Assembly: GCA_963662175.1 (NCBI GenBank) | Contig: OY759217.1 | Coordinates: 51,746,108-51,810,107, forward strand | From: Aradus depressus | Taxonomy: Eukaryota; Arthropoda; Insecta; Hemiptera; Aradidae | Length of the DNA stretch: 64,000 nucleotides | Direction of reading: 5' to 3' | Shown: piece after piece, positions 56,401 to 64,000 of the stretch | Position numbering within the stretch: position 1 is the stretch's first letter | How the letters are laid out: every line of letters begins with the position of its first letter | Made by a program: the position numbers and the translations under genes | The notes under the pieces: model-generated | Seen by the model: the letters and a program-made list of their open reading frames with translations, nothing else | Told to the model about the DNA's origin: nothing | Databases searched by the model: none

Positions 56401-59400
56401 GGATTTATACCAATTGTACTTCCTAGATCACGATTTACCCCTTTCCACCTTTCAAAATCATTTCATACTGGCGTTACTGCATACATGAGCGGTTTTTCTT
56501 TGTTTCACTGCACAGTGTAATTCTAAGAGTGACTTTCTTATATCCAGTAACCGCAGTATAAAGTGATTTTGGGAGGGGGGAGCGAGAGTGATCTGTTGGT
56601 ATGTTGATAATAAGTGTTATGGCCACATCATGTATATATTAGTTTTTTTCTTTACTTTTTTACAGTTAGTTATTGTGTCTCATGCCCGGGCTTCAATGAC
56701 GAGGTCAAATCGCCTGCTACCAGAGCGCTCTGGTGGACATGAGCCCTACTCTACTATGGGAGTTCTTGATTTGGCCTACCCAGTTTTATTCACTAAGGTA
56801 GGGGTCTTTAATCGGTTAATGTCTCATCCTCCCTAGCACGTTACCAGTGCCTTCGAGCTTAGTGTGCTCCAGTTCATGGATCGACCCTGAACATATTTAT
56901 TTTCTGAATATTTACGAAACAAAAAATAATAAACATATAAATTTGAAGATAAGCCACTTACATGTTCTATATCAAAGAGACTCTTGACAGGCACAAGAAC
57001 GTACATAAGATAAACATGACCAAAGACAAAGAGAATAGCTAGCAGACACTTGAGATGGGAGATCAGTCGTATTTCGTTGGCGTTTTCTTCGATCAATGTT
57101 TTCATGTTATTTATAAGCGAAAAATCTAAAAACCAACTACCTGAAACATTTAAGTTTTTATTACATGTAACACACATTATCTGGATATCTATAAGCAGTT
57201 GTTACTCAGTTGTTTATTGTTAAATTCTGACATACCTTCATCTTTGAGTATAGCATCTTTCATCTTGTGCATATGGAGTAATGTGGACCCGAAAACTAGT
57301 ATCCCCAGAAGTACCAGAAATATCCTGAAACAAAAAATAAATTAAAAAACTTATGAGTTTTTTTTAAATCTTCACAAAGTTCTTTTACACAAAATATTAT
57401 AAAATTACACTCGATTTGGGAGAGTTTTTGTTACACAGTCACAGAGAATAGTAATTTTTTTCAGAATTATTTTACATAGTAGTAGACGGTAGCATATCAG
57501 GCTTGGTTCAGGAAATGTAAATATGTATGTTATGGAGAATATTATGTTTTATTGAATAATCTGATTAAAAGCTATGAGTTTTTAAAATTTATTAAAAGCT
57601 ATGAGAACAATATGAAATACATATGTGAAACAATGTACAACTAAATGCACCCAGCACCAACCTGCGCTGGGATTGTCTCTTTACGCCTACACTATACTTA
57701 CATAACAACTATAGCTGGTACAGTAAGTTTGGTATAAAAGTTGGTAGTCTCCTGACAGTAGTCCTGCTGTACACTGAGATGTAGCTCCATCTGGTTCTGT
57801 CTGAATCTGGGAGTGAGCAGGTTAGAGAGGGACCTCTCCAGGTCACCCGGGCTGCACCCGGAAGGAATACACATCGCCCAATGCACTGTGTCTCTGTATC
57901 GTGAAAACTGAGTTTTCTTTCTCTGTAATAAAAAAAGAAAATTCTAATGATTTATATACGCTATAATTGATTATTTATAATACATCTATGGTCCCGTGAA
58001 GGAGTTCTATATATTGAATAAAACTCCCACCCGGACGGGAATCAAAAAAGAGCAAAACAGAAGGTAAGATTCCACATAATAAGAGACCAAAGGTTTAGAG
58101 GGAGAGTAGAAACTAATGTGTGAGTCAGGGTGTATACAATTTAGAGATGGAGGGGCGGAAGATTTTCAGGTTGTAGCCACACTGCTGATATTGCTGCAAT
58201 GTGTTTTTCAAGAAATATGAAAATCGGAGCCAGAAGGACCTCCTAGATTATATATGTATATATAGACTAAACATTGCTCTTTTTTAAAAAAAAGTATAAC
58301 TCATAAAAGAATACTTTTTTAAATTCCCTTCTCGATTTTTTGAAGTCAATAGATACAATAAAAAAATCTAAACATCAACTAAAAATGTTTATGTTAGAGG
58401 AAACCCTTTACAAGGAAACGGAATTTTATTTTCACTGTTCAAAAATAATAAAATAATGACAATAAAAAAATCGTGTTTCATATCCAAAAACATTATTTGA
58501 TACAAAGCTTTCATTTTTATTTTTTGGGCAGAATTCTTCCACACTTTCCCTCGTATCACAAGGGAAGAGGGCAAACACCGGACAGGTTATCCAAATCACT
58601 ATTAAATTCTACAGATAAATCGCTGCTCGAGAATCTAATTCCGAATATTATAATATATCTAAAATTTCGCAGACATTATAATATAATCAATGGATAATGA
58701 TCTATTTCTTTTGTTTTCTATACTGTAATAATAGATAACAGAGTGACTCTCACCTCAAGATTGGTCCAGACGGAGCTCAGAGGACCGGGATGTTCCTGAA
58801 CTATCGACTTATTGTTGCCATCTTGATCGACTCGAGAAAATGTCACCTTCACAAAACAATACTTCCCATTGATGTTGATTTCTGGCACAGCGATACCCAC
58901 ACACTGATCATAATGACCGTATTCATACAGGTCTCCACTCAGAATGCCGCCACGGTTGAAACCTGAAGCGTCCATCACTGAAACAATATCACACTTCTAT
59001 GTTATTCGTTTGTCAAGTATGAGGCTTAGGTAGCGAACTTTGTTTTTTGAAGGAATGGGGTTGCTGTTAAGGAAGACGGGAGGACAAGTATATTTTCGTC
59101 GAAGGGTGAATACTATGTGAACGGACTTCTTGTTGTTCACCTTAACTCTCCACTTCGTATAATAAGATTAAAGAGATTTCCAGGGTTCTTGAAGATTGCG
59201 AGATGAAAGGACTGGATCAGGATGAGGGGAGAGGATAGCAGTATCGTGTTTATCACATATCCTGTAACATCTCTACACAAAAAAATGTCTGTATAAAATG
59301 AATACTATATACAACAAGCAAATTTGCTAAAAGAGTAAAATATGGCATTGTCAAAATGTCAAGAGGGGAGAAAATATAATTGAAAGGTGTTTTCTCACTG

Positions 59401-62400
59401 TTTACAGCCCAGTATGTGAGATTGGCGAGATGCTGGCGGTAGAGGCTGCCCTGAACTCTGCACTCGAGGTTCGTGTCTGAGTCCGGAGCAAAGTCTGTCA
59501 TTGCCTCTCCCACTATCTGGGAGACCCATCGTTGTCCTCTTGTAGAGTTGGTACCACTTGCCAAGCAGCACTGGTACACCAGTACAACTGAAATAACACC
59601 ATAAATAAGAATCAAATTAAAATTATTGTCAGTGAATCACCGGTCGCTCTCCCTCAAAAACCAGTCGACCGTTGGCGCTAATATTCAACAGTTCACTTAC
59701 TGACCTACATAGGGGCCCCTAAATCCTCACACTATACTTTGTGTCGATAACTTCATTACAGGCAGTTATTAGGGTTTATGATTTGAGCCCCCTCTGATCC
59801 CCCCCCCCCTCTCTTTTGCCCATTCCGCTGAAAGTCTTTATGGGGTTTTGAATTCGCCCATGAAATGTTGTGTCGATATATTCGTTACAACGGATGTTAA
59901 TATACTCTTTATGTTAAGCCTTCCCCCTCATCCCCCTTCCCTTCAGTCGATTTGTCTGAAAAACGATAGGTTTTGTCGTGAGACAGTTCTGGATGCAAAT
60001 ATAAAATTCCGTGTCGATAAATTCATGCTATCGGCAGTTATCGTGTTCACAAAAACATAAACGTACAGCATTTTTTTTTCTCTATCTAGAAGTCGGAAAA
60101 CATGAAATAGAGATGAAAAATTCGATGCGATATTTTGACCGATTACATAATTTCGCCTTCGTATAGCCTATGTTAACTTCCCCTTCGTATAGCCTATGTT
60201 AACTTCCCCCTCCTATAGCCAATGTTAACTTCCCCTTCGAATAGCCTATGTTAACTTCCCCTTCGTATAGCCTGTGTTAACTTCCCCTTCGTATAGTCAA
60301 TGTTAACTTCCCCTTCGTATAGCCTATGTTAACTTCCCCTTCGTATAGCCTGTGTTAACTTCCCCTTCGAATAGCCTATGTTAACTTCCCCTTCGTATAG
60401 CCTATGTTAACTTCCCCTTCGAATAGCCTGTGTTAACTTCCCCTTCGTATAGCCTGTGTTAACTTCCCCTTCGAATAGCCTGTGTTAACTTCCCCTTCGA
60501 ATAGCCTGTGTTAACTTCCCCTTCGAATAGCCTGTGTTAACTTCCCCTTCGTATAGTCAATGTTAACTTCCCCTTCGTATAGCCTGTGTTAACTTCCCCT
60601 TCGTATAGCCTATGTTAACTTCCCCTTCGTATAGCCTGTGTTAACTTCCCCTTCGAATAGCCTGTGTTAACTTCCCCTTCGTATAGCCTGTGTTAACTTC
60701 CCCTTCGTATAGCCTGTGTTAACTTCCCCTTCGTATAGTCAATGTTCACTTCCCCTTCGTATAGCCTGTGTTAACTTCCCCTTCGTATAGCCTATGTTAA
60801 CTTCCCCTTCGAATAGCCTATGTTAACTTCCCCTTCGTATAGCCTGTGTTAACTTCCCCTTCGTATAGTCAATGTTAACTTCCCCTTCGAATAACCTATG
60901 TTAACTTCCCCTTCGTATAGCCTGTGTTAACTTCCCCTTCGAATAGCCTATGTTAACTTCCCCTTCGTATAGCCTATGTTAACTTCCCCTTCGTAATGCC
61001 TATCCTACATTTTTATTCACTTCGGGTAGGAGTCTTTAACGAGTCGTTTAATAGTACAGGCTCGGGACCATCGCTCAGAGTCCCATCCGGAGGACGGCCT
61101 TATCTTCCAAATAAAAAAAGGGGCCTCGGCCGGGTTTCGAACCCGCGATCTTGAGCTCAGTAAGCAAGATAACGTATATGTTTTTATTATTTACAGTTAT
61201 TAATTGTATAAATATTTCCATTTTAGAATTTCTCTTACTTTCATTTTCTGGAAGTATTGTCATTATTTTCTTTTCTCCTATCCCTTTATTTAATTCTATT
61301 CTATTATTTTTGTAATTATGATTATTGTTGTTGTTAGTCCTCTTTATTTATTATTACTACTTGGCTATTATTATCTATGTCAAAATATTTATAAATATAT
61401 ATAATTATATATTTCTTTCTTATTGCATTGTATTTTATCATTTTATTCTTATTGTATCAAATGTATAAATCTATTTTGTTTAAATTAAAGCTTTTATTTT
61501 CTGATCAATTTTATCATATTATTATTATTTATTGTTGAATATTCAAGCTAAGTTATTGTTATACTTCCATTGAGATAATGTAAATATATCTGTATGCATT
61601 TATTATTATTATTATTATTTTCTTATAATTATGTAATCTTTTTGTAAATATATTTAAATAAGTATACTTAACAAATTGTAAATTGTATATTGAACTTATC
61701 CCGTCAATAAGGATTATTATTATAACTTCTAAGTTGAGGAACGTGGACATATTGTGGAATTTGTAATAAATAAATAAAACAAACTTATTTTTTGAAATAT
61801 TGTCTATTCCACTAAAGATATTTATAAAAATAAAACTACCGGTTTCGGCCTCACACCATCGTCAGGTCTAGTTATGAACTCATAAAGGTGTGAGGCCGAA
61901 ACCGGTAGTTTTATTTTTATAAATATCTTTAGTTGAATAGACAATATTTCAAAAAATAAGTTTGTTTTATTTAATTATTATTATAATCAGTAACTCATGT
62001 TCGAACAATATAAAATCTTCAAATCAGTTTTTTCCCCCAACTGAAGAAACATATATATAATATATACCAGAGCAAGGAAAATGGGAATTGTTAAACTGAA
62101 AATCACTTGTAATTCTCTCCAATTATATATATATTTATATATAAAATTATTTTCCAAACTATCACGAGTAAAATATCTATTTTTTTAATTCGATAACATG
62201 CGTTAAAAATTATCAGGAGACACGGCAGTCCGAAAAAATGTCGAAAGACACTGCTGTGTCACTTTCCTCGTGACACAAAATGCCACTTTTTGCATCGAAA
62301 AAAGTATATTATTCATTAACAAAATGATGTTTTTTCCGACAGCCGTCTGGAGAACTCAGAGCTGAAAAAAAAAAAAAAAAAGTATCCAAAAAGAATCATT

Positions 62401-63572
62401 TTTGACCAAGTTTCGAAGGGTCAAAATTGGCAAAAAATAACTTTTTTCTTCTTTTTCCTTTTTCAGTGTTCGGATGACGTCATCAAAGTTAATATATGAA
62501 TTTTTGTAAATGTATAATCTTGTTATTCAAGATAACTTGGTTATCATTCGTATAAAAACTGAGATAGTATTTAACATACTTTTTGCCCAGGTCTGGTTCA
62601 CGTTACCAACCCGAGGGTTACGGGTTCGAATCCCAACTAGTAATTTCAACTTATTTTACATATAGATGTCGTTACCACCCCGTAGGTTGCGGGTTCGAAT
62701 CCCGATCAGTAATATCAACTTTTTTACAAATAGATCACGTTACCACCCCGGAGTTGGCGGGTTCGAATCCCGATCAGTAATATCAACTTATTTTACAAAC
62801 AGTTCACTTTATCACCCCATTCGAATAAATACCCCAAGGTTTCAGTGTCTGGGCGTCCGGATGACGTCATCAATGATATATGAAGTTTTTAAAATGTATA
62901 ATAAATATCATGTGAACCATGTATCTACATCACATCCATGTATCGCCGGTAGCTCAGTGGTGTGGATGCTTACTTAGCTCTAGATCGCGGGTTCGAAACC
63001 CGGACAAGGCCTTTAGTTTATTTTATCTGGGAGGTAAAATAAACTTAAGCACGCCGTCCTTCGGATGAGACGTTAAGTGATGGTCCTGAGCCTGTACGGT
63101 GTCAGGTACTCGTTAAAGACCCCTGCCCTAGGTGAATAAAAAAAATTTAGGGCTCCCATTGTACAGTCCACCAGAGTGACGAAAGAGCACTCTGGTAGTA
63201 GGCGATATGACCTTGTAGTTAAACGGCATGAGTCATAATAAATAACTAACTATATCAAAATTTTCGATATATATTTAAAGTTAGAATTTGAACAACCCCC
63301 ACGTGTTCATGAAAATAAGGCGGTAGTTTCGGCAGGACTTCCGATCGGGTAGAGTTTATACCTGATTTTAAAAATAAAAATAAAATTCACAAAAAAAAAA
63401 ACTACGCAGATTCTGTGCTTTTTGACTTCATAAAAGTTCGGTCTTATCCCTGACAACATAATCTTTGTAGAAATTATTGCAAAACAAAAAAGATGCCTCG
63501 ATAAGAAGTCAAAAGTTCGCACTTACTTAGGGAGACCACAAGCCGAAGATGGGTATCCTTTGGCCACAGCAT
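47406..63572 (-). CDS. NRF-6-like membrane acyltransferase (13-exon model, 675 residues)
   Basis: The minus-strand exons are 63527-63572, 59399-59587, 58754-58977, 57702-57922, 57236-57324, 56962-57140, 56152-56306, 55367-55535, 53650-53837, 52498-52636, 51316-51496, 49671-49813 and 47406-47510. All introns are GT-AG and all phases agree, giving 2028 bases. Residues 1-24 form a signal peptide (MLWPKDTHLRLVVSL, then IVLVYQCCLASG across the first junction). Residues 25-225 form the extracellular NRF domain (FNRGGILSGDLYEYGHYDQC, WAMCIPSGCSPGDLERSL). Residues 225-670 are hydrophobic helices of the acyltransferase-3 family, with FVFGHVYLMY, SWYLAVDMHLYIV, YIPTHMRAAPYLTGMLGALL and a C-terminal VQVPVMRVC. 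Family members such as nematode NRF-6 and NDG-4 act in lipid, drug and yolk uptake; this protein's substrate is unknown. Exons 8 and 9 have partial tandem copies nearby. First-exon assignment across the 3.9-kb first intron rests on phase and the signal-peptide fit. Confidence 0.88.
47700..49330. repeat. 132-bp tandem repeat array in the last intron of the NRF-like gene
   Basis: About ten near-identical units of exactly 132 bp run from about 47830 to 49150, with diverged units at both ends. The unit includes GTTGTAATGAATGTATTGAC, CCCCATAAGGACGCCAG and GGGGGGATCAGAGG. Units are so alike that the array must be recently homogenised. Because 132 is a multiple of three and one minus-strand frame lacks stops, a 498-codon open frame crosses the array; I treat it as a by-product. 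Confidence 0.92.
49840..51300. other. Intron of NRF-like gene with unrecognised GC-richer segments
   Basis: Two stretches (about 50085-50350 and 50640-51250) are richer in G and C than their surroundings and look like older inserted sequence. The second contains an imperfect inverted pair (CTTCCCTCTGTATTA near 50770 and TAATACAGAGGGAAG near 50800). No coding similarity was recognised. Confidence 0.4.
51563..52325 (+). mobile_element. Internally deleted mariner element in an NRF intron
   Basis: Inverted ends GAGGTGTGTTCAAAAAGTAA (left) and its reverse complement with one change (right) lie next to TA on each side. Inside, MDQRICIKFCYNNGIKCSKV starts a mariner transposase N-terminus. After a large deletion near 51920 the late catalytic region follows (HHEFLPQGQTINKEYY, HHDNAPAH, YSPDVPPCDFFL). 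An in-frame TAG and the deletion make it inactive. It sits between exons 10 and 11. Confidence 0.85.
53838..54181 (-). pseudogene. Partial tandem copies of NRF-like exon 9
   Basis: Upstream (in gene direction) of the real exon 9 (53650-53837) are one nearly full second copy (to about 54047) and a third copy of only its latter half. Copy 2 keeps the acceptor and most of the coding (SWYLAVDMHLYIV...KWRKPG) but has no GTAAGT donor. It runs on to a stop, so its inclusion would truncate the protein. Confidence 0.85.
54182..54265 (-). pseudogene. RNase H fragment of a retrotransposon
   Basis: The minus strand encodes VRLRFMWVKTHLGLRGNEEAD, cut here to the pattern WVKTHLGLRGNEEAD. It resembles the end of the RNase H domain of non-LTR elements (WV-x-H-x-G-x-x-GNE-x-AD). 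It is joined directly to the third partial copy of exon 9 in the same frame. Confidence 0.65.
54345..54590. mobile_element. MITE-like inverted-repeat element, copy 1
   Basis: The ends are inverted copies over about 80 bp (TGTGATGTGGCCGTAACAGG on the left and CCTGTTAATGGCTACATCAC on the right, with CTTATACCAAC inside). No coding frame is visible. A related copy lies at 56385-56636. Confidence 0.65.
54600..55300. other. Intron sequence with small repeat scraps
   Basis: It contains a segment at 54630-54740 with tRNA-like promoter boxes and, near 54948-54980, the phrase CGATAGAACTAACCGTTTTC from the foldback arms. There is no coding sequence. Confidence 0.4.
55536..55735 (-). pseudogene. Two partial tandem copies of NRF-like exon 8
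   Basis: The 5' half of exon 8 with its acceptor is repeated twice more at roughly 97-bp spacing (GGTGGCTCCGGTGTACCTCG at about 55632 and 55722). The middle copy has a normal GCAG acceptor and the outer one reads GGAG. Neither copy has a donor, so only the copy at 55367-55535 can make a complete exon. Confidence 0.85.
56385..56636. mobile_element. MITE-like inverted-repeat element, copy 2
   Basis: A diverged relative of the element at 54345-54590 in another intron of the NRF-like gene. Shared parts are TTTCATACTGGCGTTACTG in the middle and GTGATCTGTTGGTATGTTG with GGCCACATCA at the right end. Confidence 0.55.
56665..56880 (-). mobile_element. tRNA-derived SINE body, reverse orientation
   Basis: Matches the reverse of the SINE at 62943-63250 (TAGTTATTGTGTCTCATGCC, CTGCTACCAGAGCGCTCTGG, GGTAGGGGTCTTTAAT). 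The tRNA-like head is not present. Confidence 0.55.
59690..60058. repeat. Diverged, inverted relatives of the 132-bp repeat
   Basis: About three degenerate units lie in reverse orientation to the 47.8-49.2 kb array, recognisable by GAGCCCCCTCTGATCCCCC, TTATGGGGTTTTGAATT and GTGTCGATATATTCGTTACA. They sit in the first intron of the NRF-like gene. Confidence 0.65.
60140..61005. repeat. 26-bp minisatellite
   Basis: About 33 units of 26 bp are built on CCCCTTCGTATAGCCTATG and GTTAACTT. Variation is limited to a few positions (CGTATAG or CGAATAG; CCTATG, CCTGTG or TCAATG). It lies in the first intron of the NRF-like gene. Confidence 0.95.
60995..61167 (-). mobile_element. tRNA-derived SINE, 5' part with B box
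   Basis: In reverse, a tRNA-like head with B box (GGGTTCGAAACCCGGC) leads into the body segment that carries the CGAGTCGTTTAATAG and GGTAGGAGTCTTTAACG blocks. The tail is cut off at the minisatellite. Confidence 0.6.
61170..61760. other. Very AT-rich intron sequence, no features seen
   Basis: Mainly ATT and TTA microsatellite-like sequence with no coding or RNA signal. Confidence 0.6.
61763..61976. mobile_element. Penelope-like terminal palindrome, solo copy
   Basis: Two inverted arms (61763-61850 and 61886-61976) share AAATATTGTCTATTC, AAGATATTTATAAAAAT and CTACCGGTTTCGGCCTCACACC-type blocks. The left arm equals the terminus of the Penelope-like relic at 28994-29110. No coding sequence remains. 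Confidence 0.75.
61829..61871 (-). ncRNA. Candidate hammerhead ribozyme in the solo palindrome
   Basis: On the minus strand: AGAC-CUGACGA-U-GGUGUGAGGCC-GAAA-CCGGU-A-GUUUU. The variable core position is C, which is allowed in CUGANGA. AGAC pairs with GUUU in stem I, and ACCGGU is a self-complementary stem III. The opposite arm keeps only the GAAA half. Confidence 0.6.
62583..62800 (+). repeat. Tandem tRNA-3'-half-like units
   Basis: Three direct units of about 65-69 bp each contain CGTTACCA and a perfect B-box string (GGGTTCGAATCCC), followed by a TCAGTAATATCAACTT-type spacer. No A box, acceptor stem or complete cloverleaf is visible, so these are not tRNA genes. Confidence 0.7.
62943..63250 (+). 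mobile_element. Full-length tRNA-derived SINE
   Basis: The head has an A box (TAGCTCAGTGGT at about 62950) and a B box (GGGTTCGAAACCC at about 62989), the internal promoter of RNA polymerase III. The body begins near 63030 (CCGTCCTTCGGATGAGACG) and ends with the AATAACTAAC tail. It is the reference copy for the partial SINEs in this window. Confidence 0.75.
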
Positions 63573-64000
63573 TTCGTTGATGACTGAGTCAAGAACCGGC
63601 GTACTCACACATTTATATTTTTACATAAACCTTTTTTTGTTGTAAATGAAAAAATGATTTAATTATTGACGTATTATTTAATTTTAAAAAGTTTACCTCT
63701 GAGATTAATTATTCTTGTTCCCAGATTGTTAGTGACGTTGTGAGCGTTATGACGTGAGTCTCTTTGTATCATGCTAAAGTTCCGGAGTCAATATGGATGT
63801 TAACCCCTCAGCAGTTTTTCGGATCAGAATTGAATTTTCCAAAATATTCAAAATGGTGGTCATTAATGTCGAAACAATTAATGTGTCAACTCTCCAAAGA
63901 ACATTTTTTCACTTCCCTTGCAGTAATAGATAATTATGTAATCTTTCGGAAATTTTACAACAATTCATAGGTGAATCCAAAACCCCGTAAGGACGACACT

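Noticed and set aside
59253..59615. Start of the NRF-like protein at 59615
   Set aside because: That codon is TTG and lies upstream of an acceptor (TTATTTCAG). The phase-matching ATG exon at 63572 gives a proper signal peptide instead.
62583..62800. tRNA genes
   Set aside because: Only B-box halves are present. No A box, anticodon arm or paired acceptor stem could be drawn.
63764..63970. 68-codon open frame at the right edge
   Set aside because: No start context, domain or splice support was seen. The sequence beyond it resembles the 132-bp repeat family.

Overview
This looks like a piece of an animal nuclear genome, most likely an insect. It is AT-rich and intron-bearing, with GT-AG introns, AATAAA poly(A) signals and dense Penelope-like, Jockey-type, Tc1/mariner, PIF/Harbinger and piggyBac relics. 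There are no bacterial operons. The style of the zinc-finger array and the repeats made me think of a sap-feeding hemipteran such as a leafhopper, but that is a guess, not a demonstration.

Left and middle (about 2-47 kb): a tandem cluster of three C2H2 zinc-finger genes on the + strand, with finger exons at 3893-5433, 20319-21604 and 44868-46657. For the second and third genes I could reconstruct four-exon models whose splice phases all agree. A short start exon and two small acidic exons rich in K-x-E motifs precede one large exon coding for 14 or 20 fingers. The first gene has only its 17-finger terminal exon in the window. The blocks carrying genes 2 and 3 (about 11.0-21.8 kb and 29.3-46.9 kb) are copies of one segmental duplication. 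Because the copies align, three insertions in the younger-looking block can be read against intact empty sites: a Tc1-like element at 30193-31811, a 5'-truncated Jockey-type element at 36223-38528 and a Penelope-like 3' end at 40518-40795. An intron satellite based on GTGAGCAGGGTTAAAA sits upstream of both finger exons and is expanded in the third gene. Between the genes lie nested transposons, including a nearly full-length but frameshifted Jockey-type element (about 23.4-27.6 kb), and two captured scraps of zinc-finger coding sequence.

Right (47.4-63.6 kb, - strand): one complete 13-exon gene for a nose-resistant-to-fluoxetine (NRF-6)-like acyltransferase-3 protein of 675 residues. The model is phase-consistent at every junction. 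Its introns hold a 132-bp tandem array, a 26-bp minisatellite, an internally deleted mariner, partial tandem copies of its own exons 8 and 9, MITEs and tRNA-derived SINEs.

The most unusual signals are candidate minimal hammerhead ribozymes in the terminal hairpins of the Penelope-like elements (29.06, 40.6 and 61.85 kb). They have palindromic stem III sequences that suggest action as dimers. One pair sits head-to-head in an insertion that is absent from the duplicate block. No clearly new multi-gene system was found.
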